From Byssochlamys sp. IMV 00236 (Eukaryota; Ascomycota; Eurotiomycetes; Eurotiales; Thermoascaceae), in contig MSJH02000714.1 in assembly GCA_001931875.2 (NCBI GenBank), positions 62,485 through 126,484 of the forward strand: a stretch of 64,000 bases of DNA. Reading direction: 5' to 3'. This document shows positions 46,407 to 58,940 of this stretch, piece after piece; the stretch's first letter is position 1, and each line of letters opens with the position of its first letter. The notes under the pieces were generated by a model. It saw nothing but the letters and a program-made list of their open reading frames with translations, was not told the DNA's origin and made no database searches. The position numbers and the translations under genes are program-made.

Positions 46407-48459
46407 GGTTGCGTCTGGCCTGTCAGACAAGTGCCGTCGTTGGATTTGGATATAAGGTATTAGATCTCAATATGGGATACGTAGTTAACGACCCTGCAGC
46501 CCGACTCAATCGCACAGAGACACAGAAAATGATGACAGTGAGAGTCCACCATGACAGGGAACCGACCAGCGTAATAGAGTCCGAGAGCTCGAGATGTTCT
46601 TCTTACTAGAGAAAACGCCCCCCCGCCACTGGATGGCTCCACCCAACAGGTGGCAGCGAATCACGGAATCGCGACGTAAGACGAACCGCAGTCAATTTCT
46701 GGCGAGAAACTGGGGAAGCCCGAAGCCGCGATCGAGCGAAATCTCTGCGCCGATGCCGGTGGTCGTCGAGTCATTCGTATATTCTTTAGTCTTCTTTTTT
46801 TCTTCTTGTTCTTATTATTGTGAGTATTATTATTATTATTACTATTATTATTCTATTTGGTGCTACAAGAGTGGGAAGAACAGACAGCAAGCTGTGATGC
46901 AATGATCGTCCGTATGCATGCGGTAGTTTTCCACCAGTCTTATCATAGATAAGTACCTAGATAAGGCAGTATGGTACTTAGAGCCGATATCTACACTGGA
47001 GTAACTCTCCTGACCCATCAACACCATTTCCTCCGCCGTATTATCAGTAGTAGAACAAGCTTAAAAGAAAAAGAACAAGAAAAAAAAAATCGAAATATCA
47101 TAAAATCATAAAATAATTACAGCTCTAGACCCGCGTAGCCTACCTTCAGATCTTAAGCTGCTGGGATGCCCCACAAGGCGTTCGCATAGCGGGCCCGATA
47201 ACGGCCTGTCATCTATTTCACCCTCGCCAATGCTGACGAGATCTTCTTCTTTTCCAGAAAGACAATACAGCCAGTCAGCTTGAAAGCAAAAGAAAACCGC
47301 AATCCATCTCGGGCACCAACCCTGGACGGTCCCTTTCCCGGAAGCTTATGCGTCGTCCTTGGATTTGTCTGTCACATAATCACCCAATCCTGTTCGCTCA
47401 CATTAAGTTAGCTACTGCTAATAGTTACTAACTTTTCAACATACAAGTAGTGTTTTGACTAAGACATTTCTATCTAGTTTCATCTCTAGGGGCCACGTGC
47501 TGGCCGGTGTCCAGATCGAGCTGTTGCTGTCTAGACTCGTCTCGGACCCGAGATGGCTACTCAAGAGTATATCTCGAGTTCAACTACGGAGTAATAATAA
47601 TGAATAGCTGAGCTGTCAGTTATATCTCATCCTTGTATCCCACAGCTTACACCAGTTCAGTCTCAGTGTACATAACATACCTCCCAACGTAAGGTATTTC
47701 CATCCCCTCTCAGCCCGGGCCTCGAACACATTTCCTGGTTCCACAGATTTGGAAAATGTCATCAGCCCATGGGGCATCGCGACGCAACACAGAGCTGTAA
47801 GCCTTCGCATATATACGTACAAAATCAGCAAACGGCAAGCATATGAATCCTTCAGCAGTAGTAGCATGATGTCCCGTCTTTCCGCTGTCGTCCGTTTCCC
47901 CAGATTTTCTCGCGTCGTGTCCATGTTGTTTGGTCGTGGAGTGGTCAGCACTTTCTCCGTGATGCGGCTTAATCGGCTTGTTTCACTGAGCCAGACTCTT
48001 CTGTTTTGCCCTAATTACGGTTGTTACATGCTTTGCTTACATAGTGATACCTAGTCAATAAGAGCACTGAATAACGCTCACCGTCAAAGCTTTGGACAAC
48101 CCCTGCTCTGTGTACGGTCGTACAGCATCAAGGCTGAGACGTTCTAGGGAGATGTACATACATCCCTGTGGGTTGCCAATGCTTTCGTTGTTCAGCTTCA
48201 GCTTCAGTTCCGTATTCAGAAAGGGAGAAATTGCCTCTCATCCTCGTGGTTCATTACAGGCATTCCAATCCTTCGAGTCTTGCTCCAGCGCTACCATGAC
48301 TTCTCGAGTATCACACTGGCTCCTATAAAGAGCTCCTGAATTCCTGTTTTGATCATAACTCAACGCACAGAATAGAACATAGTCTGCTTTCCAGGACTAT
48401 TCACTCGATCTGAAAAGAAGTAGCGTCTCTTCGCATCATACCTCTTGAAACACTAAAGG
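46407..48459. other. Divergent intergenic region with an ATT-rich repeat
   Basis: A 2-kb shared upstream region between the permease (-) and the secreted protein (+). An (ATT)n-type tract lies at about 46813-46855 and a poly-A stretch at about 47063-47090. Several short open frames show no family signal. Confidence 0.5.
48324..48329 (+). promoter_or_regulatory. TATA box of the small secreted protein gene
   Basis: TATAAA lies 136 bp upstream of the ATG at 48460. Motif match only. Confidence 0.45.
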
Positions 48460-48849
48460 ATGCATTTCTCTGCCTTCGTAGTCCCCGCAGCCCTCATGGC
48501 TGGCGTTACCGTCCACGCAGCCTTGCCCAACGCCAACGAGTACAAGTCCGGGGACTGGTAAGTTCATCTCATTCTCAGCTCTGTCAGCTATACTGGTCGC
48601 TCATCGCACGTCCTCAGTTCGGGCCCCATCAACTTTGGCCATCACTCTATTCTACTCCGTGATGTCACCATGGACGACACAAGCCACTCAGTCTACCTTG
48701 CAGGTACAAACTGGGTCGGTTACTCGGACAAGACTGGTAACGGCGGGAGTTGCACCGGAGCGGCTTTGAGAATATTGAATGGAAAGTGTAACAATCTTGA
48801 TACAGCTGACCCGGGGACGCGCATCAGGTGCGTCAGGAACATTGGCTAG
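48460..48849 (+). CDS. Small secreted cysteine-containing protein
   Basis: Two exons, 48460-48557 and 48618-48849, encode 109 residues. The 60-nt intron (GTAAGT...CCTCAG) splits the first mature Cys codon. Residues 1-20 (MHFSAFVVPAALMAGVTVHA) form a clear signal peptide. The mature part of about 88 residues has four cysteines (33, 78, 90, 104), enough for two disulfides, and no membrane segment. A central HHSILLRDVTMDDTSHSVYL stretch and NGGSCTG resemble anonymous small secreted proteins that recur in Pezizomycotina genomes. Size and cysteines fit an effector-like, antifungal-like or cell-surface protein, but no activity is known and none should be assumed. It is an orphan in this window, with no processing or transport gene nearby. 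Confidence 0.85.
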
Positions 48850-49510
48850 ATAGGTCGATGATATGTATCGAAATCGGGTGGTATCACCGCTTTAATTCAA
48901 AATTCCGATCTGTTACAATTGGATGATTAGCAGGCATTCATCTAGTCAGGTGATTTGTCAGATGATCAGTGAGTCGATTTGCTCTATCATACCGCCAGTT
49001 CTAGGGATTAGATACGAAGACACCTTCATCGCTTCTACCACGAGGAGGGGGTCCTAGCTAGGAGCTCTAGCTAGCATCATTCATTCATTTCTATCATCAA
49101 GACCGTTCCCTTGTCAATATGATTCCGGCAATCTTTCGAAGACTTGGGGGAACCTTCACCATTGTTAGCCGGGTTCGCCAGACAAGAAGTCAAATCGCGG
49201 AAATGAAGAACGCGTTGAATTCAGAGAGAAGATTAACGTCGTCAATGCCTTACACGATTCATATAGAAAATGAATTGGTATGGCGTCCGACTAAGGATGA
49301 CGATAAAAGGATTTCATCATTGTAAACGCATGAATTTCGAAATGATTTTAATAATAACTCACCTGAAGCATCAACCCTCATAGCCATCAATGTAGAAGAG
49401 ACCGTCTGACTAATCGTCAACGGTCTGCGGAGTCTCAACTCAATGAGGTGATGTAGGATCACTTGGATCGAACAGGTCACCTAATACAGGTGCACAGTTT
49501 CGATTATTGG
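48850..49510. other. Intergenic region
   Basis: A 68-codon open frame at 49119-49325 (+) is the only candidate and lacks supporting features. Otherwise nothing seen. Confidence 0.5.
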
Positions 49511-50124
49511 CTAATCATCGTAGGAGATGATTCTCCTCCCCGCGAAACGGGAAGCAGCTGCCGCCGCAGCATCGTCCCTGGTATTAACTCGGTAAGAAGA
49601 GTCACCATCATAATCAAGACCAGATACTCCTTGATCACCCTTTCGGTGATCAGAGCCACCGGACGACTTAGGGACGCTAGCATCTGTCTTCCGATCCATC
49701 GACGTCTGGTCGGGATTTATCGAGTGCACTGGTCCTTTCTCGCTACTGCGGCCAGTTGCGTCCTCTTCTTCTTGAAGCCTCCGCTCCTCTTCCAACTGTC
49801 TCTTGCGCAGAATGGCGTGTATCTCACTATGTCGAAATATACGGATCTGTTCGTCGGTAAGGGTTCGCTTCACGCCATCTGGATAATATCCTAGTCCATC
49901 ATCTTCTTCTTCATAATATTCACTCTCGCCAAGCTGAGCATTTTCGTGGGCAAAGTTCGGCATAGGGGGTTGACCCTGTCCGGGGAAATGCCGCGTATGG
50001 AAGGCTTGGAGTTCATCCTGTTCGGGTAGTTAATAAATCAAACCATAGATATGACGAAGAGCGCAAATGATCTTACCAGGCTGATAGACGGGGCCTGCAA
50101 CTGCCCCGTTGCACCGGTGGCCAT
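49511..50124 (-). CDS. DUF3807-type conserved fungal protein
   Basis: Two exons, 50124-50077 and 50017-49511, encode 184 residues. The 59-nt intron has GTAAGA and CAG. The N-terminal motif DELQAFHTRHFPGQ followed by an acidic YYEEEDDGLGYYPDGVKRTLTDEQIRIFRHSEIHAILRKRQ segment is what I associate with the fungal DUF3807 family. The second half is a basic/acidic, Lys/Arg/Glu-rich helix and then Ser/Asp-rich disorder. No signal peptide or membrane segment is present. The function of the family is not established. The RHSEIHAILR helix followed by KRQLEEERRLQEEED suggests a short coiled coil, possibly nuclear or nucleolar. It lies on the same strand just downstream of Usb1, with 380 bp between stop and start. 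Confidence 0.7.
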
Positions 50125-50507
50125 CTCCGTTAGAGAAGATACCGGAGCGTGACACCTAGCTCATCAAATTTTTCGACCCTTTCGCAGCCTGTCTCTCGGT
50201 TGCAGTTTGGCGCAAAACTACGCTCGAGGCCGACAGGAGCTTAAGTAGAGGTTGGCGAAGAGAAAAGGAGGGAGCTACGTAAGCGGGAGGAATTTAACGC
50301 GAAGAAACGCGGAGCGTCGGCGTCGCCCAAGCCCGCCCGCATCGACCCACGGAAAAATTGCAGACATGAGTATGGAAATCGATCGACCACTTCAGATGAC
50401 CGCGTGGTTGTTGGTTATTATAAAGCGATATCGAATGGCTCTGTTGTTGTACGCAACCATTTAACTATTCAATTTTCATTTTCACGATATCAACATGTAA
50501 TCACTCA

Positions 50508-51594
50508 TTAAAGCCCCACGAAACCCCTCTCTTCCAGGGACTTCGTTTGGAGATCTATATTCGACACAGTATTTCCAATTTTCGCCTTGACCGAGAGAAA
50601 ATGCACTTTCAGTTCTTTTACCTTCCCAAGATCTATTGAGCTGACACGCACTCTATCCTGCGGAGATGGTTCCTCGAGGTTCCATCCAATAGATATGTGA
50701 AAGAAATTCGAATAATCCATAGTAGACTCTGTAACCTCTCTCTGGGGATCTTCCTTTCTTTTCCCGCGAGAAGTACCGCTTTTATCCTTCCCACGCGATA
50801 GAGAAGGATACTTGGCAGCGCTCTCGTACAGCGGCGGTTGACCGAAAGAGGCTAGACATTGGTTCGATATCCGTAAAAGGCGGTTCAAACTGTCATTTTC
50901 CGGCTTGCTCACGCGCAGAACCAGGAACCAGCGCGTTTTCTCATAATTAGAAACCCAATCCAGTTCCTCTAGAGTGACGTGAAACCTAAGGTTGCTGTTA
51001 GACACCTGCATTTCCTGCAAGAACCGTGTACTCACGGTCGTATATCCGAATGTACAATTGCTTTTTGATACAGATCCAAGAATTGCTGTCTCTGCTCAGT
51101 CACGAGGACTACGGGTCTCGATAGACTGATGTGAAGCGGAAGGTAAACTCCCAGGTCATTCTGGAGCAGACTGTGGACCTTGATATTGCTCTGGCCAAGC
51201 TGATTTCGGACTTGAGAGATGATATTGTTCAGAACATCTAGTTCTGGTTTTGATGGATACCCTGTGTTATTTCAGCCAAAGCACGGGCTTATTACATGCC
51301 GCAGGATAGATGCTTACACTCGAGATATAGATGGGTCGGCCAGTTTCCCTCGACGTGAGGAATGACGCGCTTGCGGCCGCCATGAAGACTAGGATCGTCT
51401 TTCACACTGACTCTCGTGCTAGACGCGTACAGATCGTGAAAGTTTGCAGGCAGCGCTGGCAACGAAGACGTTTCTTTGGGTTTTGAAGGGCGACTATCTT
51501 GCCGTAATCTCTTTGCCGGTCTAGGTGGCGAGGCACTTGAGGAGCGACGATCGTCCGTGTCAGATTCGGAATCTGAGTATTGTACTAGAGCCAT
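50508..51594 (-). CDS. usb1: U6 snRNA 3'-5' phosphodiesterase Usb1
   Basis: Three exons, 51594-51318, 51261-51036 and 50994-50508, encode 329 residues. Usb1 trims the oligo(U) tail of U6 snRNA and leaves a protected end, stabilising the spliceosomal RNA in the nucleus. Both catalytic H-x-S motifs of the 2H phosphodiesterase fold are present: LHISLS (His136, Ser138) and FHISIGW (His267, Ser269). Family context is also right, with VEGNWPTHLYLEWYP in the N-terminal lobe and ELDWVSNYEKTRWFLVLRV between the motifs. The first 60 residues are Ser/Asp/Arg-rich and probably disordered. A Lys/Arg-rich insertion (about 234-253) precedes the second motif, as in other fungi. Intron 2 is only 41 nt, near the lower limit. 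The start ATG reads MALVQYSDSESDTDD. Confidence 0.9.
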
Positions 51595-54500
51595 CAAGAT
51601 AAAGTGCCAGCCATACCTAACGTATGTTGATTGAGAAAATGGTCAACGTTCCAAGTTGTTCTTGTCTACTTATACATGATAGCGAATCAACGCGGCGTCG
51701 GAGCCAGAAATGTGGAGAATCGTTCCTTGGCCCGTCAAGCGCTAAACCATAGTTATTCGGTGCACTTCGGGCGACTCCTCTGGATGTCTGTCTTAAACTG
51801 TCCGATTACAGGTCTCAGGCGTTGATGTACTTGCTCAAACTACGGCAGGCAATACGGTCGGCTTTGAGGAACATTGAAAATCTCTATTGACAGCGCATCT
51901 GAGAGACAAGTGGAAGAAAACGTATATCCCTATGGTTTTTTCAAGGCATACCTCCCTCAGTGCTTTCAGTCTTACATGGTCTATGCGGGCGCTCTTGGTC
52001 TGTGATATCGTAGTCAGTGTGTTATTCTTTGTGGAAGAGAGGGTTCAGAAGTACAATGGCAGTATATGACTATCTGAGTTGCCTGAAGTCTCTGGCAATA
52101 TTCATTTTTCCACTAATTCCTCAGCATATTCTAGTAGCTAGTGTTGGCAGTGCTTGTCCTGGAATCTGTTTTATTGTTATGGCTCCCCACTGAGGCCAAT
52201 CTGCGAGCGAGCCACGCAGGAACACTGTTTTGTATCTACTGCTGGGAAAGCTACCAACTGACAACAGTCGTGTATCTTTCCAGTTCCAGAGTGCACAGGA
52301 TATATACTGAAATTCGCGGTCGAAGCTATGCGATTTCAACCTCGTTATAAGATGTGCACTAGCAATAATCAAGACCCCTTCCGGAGGAATCTGCAAATCC
52401 TTCGATGGGCATGCCTCTTATGACTAGCAAAACCTCAAATTTATCGCCATTTCTCAAAGTCCCGGCTTTTGATGTTTAATGTGGCCCGCATTTTCGATAT
52501 GCCAATGTCCATGTGGATTCATTTGTGGGGGTGAGCGCGGCGTCATGCAGCCCCTTCCTTTAAGGTATCGAGCGTAGTCCAAGTTGCAAACTGCGATTTT
52601 CAAGAAGATTCCTGGCTCATCTTCAGAGACTAGGCAGCGCCTATAGATTTACTGTTATGAGAGATGATCAACAAGAATACGTAAAAAGGGGGAGAAACTG
52701 CCACATCCGTATTGTTGTTGGGGGATCTGTTATGATCCATGCCACTATCTCGGCTACTTGTTGCGTGATAAAGGCTTTGGAATATCAATAAATGATATGG
52801 GACAGCCACGTAGCTAGTGTCCCCTTAGAAGTTAGAGGTATTCTTGACAGCTTTTATTCCATGAGGGACTAAAAAGGAAGGACCGTTCAGGGGCGGTCGT
52901 GTTATGAATAAACGCAACAGACGAACTGATGGACTCCATATGAAGTCTCTAGAGGCCAAGTGACGAGGGCCCCATATATGTTTAGCTGTGTAAATATAAA
53001 ATACAGAGTAGCGGGAGGAAGGTAAGTAGAGGGGGCAACGAGAAGGTTGAGGAAGTCGTGAATCCGCAAGGGTACTTTCCTACAACTGAATCATCGATAA
53101 TCTCAATGCAAAATGGTGCTATATGGCCACATGATGTCTCAGCTAAAAAGAAGATCTCCATTGAAGTATGACCAATCTAACATAATGGGTAGATTCCTCT
53201 ATTCCCTCTATGAGCTTGGGTTAGACACAATAATAATCTATCGCAGATACCAATCGAGTGACCGTACTTTTCTATCGGAGAGTCCATATTAAAACAAAGC
53301 TCTGATGGAACTGTAACGTAGAGTACCTTGGTTTAATGCCCCGTAAATAGTAAAGTATCAATTTTGAGAAAACTACATGACGCATTGGAAGATGAGTACC
53401 ATATAGTGCTATGGTAGTGATATCACAGACTCCTCCGTCTTGTTGGCAGTCGGTTGACGGCAAGACCCACCGATGAGGTCAACGTAATGGTGTATTTTGG
53501 ATTCGCTTCCATTGACTTCAGAGTGTCTTGATCCGGTGGTATTATCTTAAACTTCCAGGTAGGAAAATACCCTCAGCAGGTCCAAGAGCCAGGTAAGTTA
53601 ATTAACGAAGTCAGTTTACCAGCGGTCTCTTCTAACTTTGGTCTTCGGGCCCGAATTCTGCGCCTGGCAGTAGGCTGATCTGATATTCTTCTACCTCAGT
53701 ACCAAATTCTTGATCGGACTATGCCTGTGTTGTCTTTTTTGATTCTTCCGAAATAGCGTTGATATGCCGCTGCTAAATCCGTTGTCGGCCGGTTCTTGCA
53801 CACTAATTTCTCCAACATGCAACAACAGAGTGACGCACATTTCGTTCGGATATCATGACTTGAAGGACCTTGGGGCGAAGAGCAGTACGATGGGTTCTAA
53901 AAAAAGGTCAGTTCTAAAGAATTCGGTCTTCTGCTTCGTTGTTGGTTAGCCAATCTCTGTATAAAAGAAGAAAAGAACATTCTTTCCCAGTAGAGAAGTT
54001 CCATTGTCCGACACATTCTGTTCTAGCTGGCTTCTAGAGCGCCGGGGGCGGGAACGCTTGGGCCATCCGATCGCATAGTCCGGACAATCCTCAGCGGCAG
54101 TTTCACATCAGCATAATAAAGCTTAGCACAGCATACAGTCGGATGCCTTCCTCTTTCTGTCTGTCAATGATGCTATCAGCTGGCATAGAATCCGGTTGCT
54201 TAAGATGCCGGTTCTCTTCTGCCGACCGGTGCATAATGCTGACGTCGGGGCCATCCCGAGTGTACCGATTGTGGTGAAGTCAACTCTGGGAGTTTAAGTA
54301 TAATTCCAGCGCGCAAACAGAGTTAAGCAGCATTAATTCATTATCCAAGTCCGGTCAGCCTTACTACGCGTCGCTGCTAAACCCAACGGCGGCGCGTTAG
54401 TACAAAACCATCGCTGGAACGGTGGAGAGAGGCAACAGTTCGTCCCGTCGGTCGAGCCCACCATAATAAGCATTGGGCACGGCGTACGCAAGCCATCCCA

Positions 54501-54782
54501 CACGTCACCGAAGTCCAGGCCCTTTATATATGCTCCCCTACGCCTTCTTCCATCCGTTTTCTTCCTTCCATTCTACATCTCTCTACAATCCCATTCAAAC
54601 ATCATTTTACATCGTCTTACATCTGCATATACCTACCGTTCGAGCATACAAAGCAAGGCAAAACACATTCTCATCTCTCTTGTTCTTACCACCGACGGTG
54701 GTAACCGAATATATATCCCTGCTCCACTATACAGATTGGATTGTATAGTCTTGATCACCACTTGTACAGAAAGGTGGACAAC
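51595..54782. other. Long gene-poor region of normal composition
   Basis: About 3.2 kb without a supportable gene. No frame exceeds about 90 codons, none has a family signal, and no splice chain was found. It is not AT-biased, so it is unlike the RIP blocks. It could hold the extended promoter of the Pal1-like gene (TATATA at 54525-54530) or a non-coding transcript. Confidence 0.45.
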
Positions 54783-55558
54783 ATGATCAACAGCAACATG
54801 AATGCTTCTACCAATCCATTCCGTTCCTCTACCAATCCTTTCCGTCGGCCCCCAGGGGCAAGGCCCATGACCATGTTCGAGCCTGCTTACTTCCCCGTGA
54901 ATCCGTTCGACGATCCAATTCCGACTCCCAAGCCAGTCGACTCCAAGGGCCGTACGAGCCCCGTGAAGAACAATGGCAGTCTTCACCGCAGCCGCAGTTA
55001 CCAGAGCGGAAACAGGGCCGGCAGCAACCGTCACTCGAGCCGGAGAGATCGGGTTCGTCCAGATGTTATCGACAGACTGGACGACGTGGCCGACATGCAA
55101 TACCACCACGAGGGCCCATACGATGCCGTCTATCCGGAGCGCAACAGAAACAGCAAGCGCAGCCCTGTCGAGGCTGTGAAAGAGTCGAATGCCATGGCTC
55201 TCCGGGCTACCCATCCCGACAAGATCGTGGATAGCATCCAACGCCACAGGCCTCTGGATGGTGTCGCTTTCTTCCCTCCCGGATCCAGCGACAGAGATGG
55301 GCACCTCTATGAATACGAGGAGGGCTCCAACATGGTCGGTGAGGAATATGGCCAATTTATGAGGATGCCACCGGGTTTCGTAAGTAACCTGCAATCTCTT
55401 CCGTGAGCCACGAACGAGTAGCTAACCTTTTTTACAAGAAATTTACCGAAGAAGACTTCAAGAACGACCCGTTCTACAGGAGGGACTTCCAGCCAAAGAG
55501 GCGCATCAGCCTTCGGAAGGCCTTCGGCATTGGCCGCTCTCGCCGGGTCGCCGCCTAA
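54783..55558 (+). CDS. Pal1-family cell morphology protein
   Basis: Two exons, 54783-55379 and 55439-55558, encode 238 residues. The intron has GTAAGT, branch GCTAAC and ACAAG. The N-terminal half has NPF tripeptides (two STNPF repeats and VNPFDDP), the type of motif bound by EH-domain endocytic proteins. The Pal1 block follows: DVIDRLDDV, then HHEGPYDAVYPERNRNSKRSPVEAV. The C-terminus ends in a basic, Phe/Arg-rich tail (RRISLRKAFGIGRSRRVAA). Pal1 in fission yeast localises to growing tips and interacts with the Sla2/End4 system to keep cylindrical shape, so a cortical endocytosis and polarity role is likely. It is shorter than many fungal paralogues, so this may be the small Pal1-like branch. 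The 5' UTR may be about 250 nt, judging from the TATA-like sequence at 54525. Confidence 0.85.
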
Positions 55559-58012
55559 AGCGGCTCCAATTGAATAGTCTTCGGACGTATTTGACACGTC
55601 CTTTTCCAGATTGCACGACCTTCTTTTCATTTCGGTGGTTATTAATTCTTGGTCATACTTCTTGGTTATACTTGCTACGGCAGACTTTCTTTTTGACTAG
55701 GCTCTGCTGGCTGAGCAATGTCGATACAATGAGCGAGGGAGTTTTGCATATGGCCAGCAGGGGCCATCCCTCTTGGGTTCTGCTTCTTCATACGGCGTTT
55801 TTTGGACATGGGATAGATTGGGACCGGTTACGTGACACGGGATACGATACCATGTACCCATAGATGTTTGGTTTTTCTTGGGGTTCTTGCTTACGGATAT
55901 GCATCTTCATTGGGTGCTTTTTTATTGTCTTGATCTTCCTACGGAAGACCTTTTACCCCTGGACATATATTCTTACATGAGACTGCACAAGAACATGTAC
56001 TTTTTCTTGGTTCGTTATATATATTCGTCTCATGTACCATACATTAATGGATGCATTCTCCATGAACAACCAGATTGAATCTTCAACCATATTCATGAAC
56101 GTGGGATATCCCCAACGCCCCCTTTTCCCACACCCTACTTAACACTCCATCATCTCGACGATCCGACTGTGCCGCGCAATCCGGATAGCCAGAGCCGCTC
56201 CGATCCGCCTACCGCATACAACCACGCTGATCGTGAGTAATACTCCGAATAAATTTTGCGGTGGTCCAGAGCTCCGGCTATCCGCGTGATCCGGGAATTG
56301 GTGGCCTTCGCGAAAGAAACTAGTCCTCCGTTGCCTCCGAGAGATCCATTTGGGAACAACTAGTTTAGTATTTGGTCCATAATGAGACTTTTTGTCTAGT
56401 CTAGTCTAGTTTTATTCTCGTGGAGGAACAGTCAATTTCTCCCTCTCTAGTACGAATTCGAGAGCGATTTTTATGCTGTAGTGAGTCCTCTAGCGGACTC
56501 TAGCGTCACACATAGATCAGCGCCCGATCGACAAAAAGGGTCCTCTGATTCCTTGCGTGCGTTGACGCGTCCGTGCGGGCCGTTAGAGTACTGAAGGCGC
56601 CGATCGATCATCCATCCTTTCCCCGTTCCGGCGATTCGATGTTTCCCTCTGGGGTTTAAGTTAGTACTAGTCGATAGTCTAGGCTTCGGGGTGGCGCTTT
56701 GTGCGGACGCATTGCTGAGGCTTAGATATACGACTCCTACATGACTTGCGCGGTCGGTGAATTTCGTCAAATTATGTACTTGGAGATAGCTATGTCGTTT
56801 AGTAAGTTAGATAAATGAGAATGATAATGTACGCACACAGACGTATAGCCATGTACAAGCCATACATACTCGGATTCATTCTTGTCGGGTCAGTCAAGAC
56901 GCTTATGGCTTTTAATTATCATGATCGGATCACTTGCCACTTGTATTCTGGTTTGTATAGTACCGATCATTTAGTTAACCAAGTTAACTTCCCTCGTGCT
57001 GCTGACAAACATGATCGCTCACCAGCTAACTAACTAGTGGGGTGATTTGGCTCTGATGTCATACAGGCCTCAAGTAAGATGAATTAATTCGATTCTAGAA
57101 ACCAGACTCATTTAACCAAGGCAATTGACCTTTCTTTCTCCAAAGCAAACTCGAGTACAAAATCTCTGGGTCTATGACCGCATAACTTGATATTGTCAAA
57201 AAAATCTTAATCCATTCTAAGTTTGTGGGTCACCACGATGCATCATTCATCACTTTTCCCAAGCGGCCGCGTTCGGAGAAAAAAACCACCATAACCATAG
57301 CAAAGCGGGATAGAGTAACAACCGAGTCGTCGGATCCTGGACAAGAATTTTCTAGAGTATGGTAGTTATGAGGTCTGGACTCTGGACTCTTCTCCTTAAG
57401 TGCAAAAGCCACACCCCGCATTCTTGGCTGGTGGTGAATAGGTAGCTTAAATCGGTTAGAGTGTTCATGTTTCAGGTATCTGGTTACTCTGTTAAGGGAT
57501 GATATCCTCTTTGTTTGCTATAGCGTAAATTTTGTCAACAGCGCGTGGTTTAGAGGAATAGGTTTGGTTCGGTTTAACTAAGAATAGGTAGATACACAGC
57601 CCGGTTTAGTGCCTACTGATTAAACTCCGCTGACGTTGCTGCGATAGATCCATACTATATACATCGTTAAGGAATCACTACATCCCAAGTTTACTACACA
57701 GGACGCCTATTACAGAAACACCTATACCTATATCATCGCTGACATCTCTCCCATTCTAATCTCTATCCTGCCCTCTGTTTACTTGACTCGCCTTGCCATA
57801 TTGCGTCATAACCGTCAGTCTGAGATCACAAAGGCCAATTTCACTTTATATACAGTATGAGATGGATCAAGGACCAAAGATTCTGGGCAATATTTCATGT
57901 ATTATTATGATATTCATGATTCGAATTAAGCAAATCCATGTCACACTGCATTCTGCGAAATAGTCGTATCTCCCGGACCTCGAGTTTCAAGTTATTATTA
58001 ACTTCGCGTAAA
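55559..58012. other. Intergenic region
   Basis: About 2.5 kb with scattered short frames on both strands and no family signal. Small tandem TCTAG units lie near 56394-56410. An in-frame ATG at 57938 could extend the next gene by 25 residues. Confidence 0.45.
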
Positions 58013-58940
58013 ATGACGAGCACGCTTTCCCACACACCCGCGAGCTTAGGACCATTGCACCCCGCAAAGGCCCAGACAGCCGCTGTAAAACCTTCAGTTG
58101 CGAAGTCTATCGGTATCAGAGTAAAAGATCCCTTGGATCATGAGGCGCCTGCGATTCTTCATGAGCCTAGGAATTATAATCGACAGCAGGCGAATGAATC
58201 CGCGGTGGTTCTCATCAGTGGTGCTGGAGGGGGTGTTAGTGGACCTGCTGGTATGTACTTCCGGTCGTCTCTTTTATTTATTTTTTTATGTAAATAATGC
58301 GGTGATTGATTGATCGATACTAAACTTAATAACGCCAGGTATATACCCCTCCCTAGCAGATAAATTCTCCCTTCTTCTCAACATCCCCTGCATCAGACTC
58401 GATTACCGTCAGCCTGCACGCGAGAAGTACTGCACCGCAGACGTGATCGCTGCCTTCGATTACCTCGCCACTCACTACTCATCCAAGCACTTCGTCATCG
58501 TCGGCTGGTCCTTTGGCGGCAGTCCCTGCTTCACCGTAGCTGCACGAGAACCAGAACGAGTCCGCGGAGTCGCTACCGTCGCATCTCAAACTGCAGGGAC
58601 AGATGGCGTGAGACAGCTAAGTCCTCGTCCAGTCCTCCTTCTCCATGGAACGGGTGATACGTGTTTATCGCCGGCGTGTTCGCAGACGCTTTTTCGACAG
58701 TATGGCGAGAAGGGAGAGAGGGAACTGAAGCTTTTTGAGGGTGACGATCATGGGTTGTCAAGGAATGCGGTTGAGGTCGAGAGGTTGATCTTCCATTTCG
58801 CTGCACGGTGTTTGGGGCTTGGGGGTATGGTTGATGAGCCGATGAAGGAGGAAGCGGCCAAGGATTTGGTGGGGAGTAGGAAAGAGAGGGTTTCGGAGAT
58901 GCAGGAGGGCCATGATTTGGAAGGTGGAGAGAGGTTGTAG
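58013..58940 (+). CDS. Alpha/beta hydrolase
   Basis: Two exons, 58013-58250 and 58339-58940, encode 279 residues. The 88-nt intron begins GTATGT and ends CGCCAG. The oxyanion-side loop is SGAGGGVSGPAG, the nucleophile elbow is GWSFGG with Ser137, and the other triad members fit Asp186 (HGTGDTCLSP) and His217 (EGDDHGLSR). Strand and loop order is the normal alpha/beta-hydrolase order. The fold resembles small dienelactone-hydrolase-like or TEX30/KANL3-like serine hydrolases. The substrate is unknown. No signal peptide is seen with the chosen start. The upstream in-frame ATG at 57938 would add a Ser/Arg-rich leader that could act as a mitochondrial presequence. The last 60 residues are polar, Glu/Lys-rich and probably disordered. 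Third-position usage changes from C-ending to G-ending along exon 2. Confidence 0.82.

Noticed and set aside
49119..49325. 68-codon frame between the secreted protein and the DUF3807-type gene
   Set aside because: No domain, no intron signals, no start context; too short to support.
54633..55394. 253-codon minus-strand frame opposite the Pal1-like gene
   Set aside because: Shadow of the real plus-strand gene, whose motifs and intron are convincing.
57938..58012. Upstream in-frame ATG of the alpha/beta hydrolase
   Set aside because: Kept only as an alternative; the added 25 residues have no hydrolase similarity, though a mitochondrial presequence is possible.
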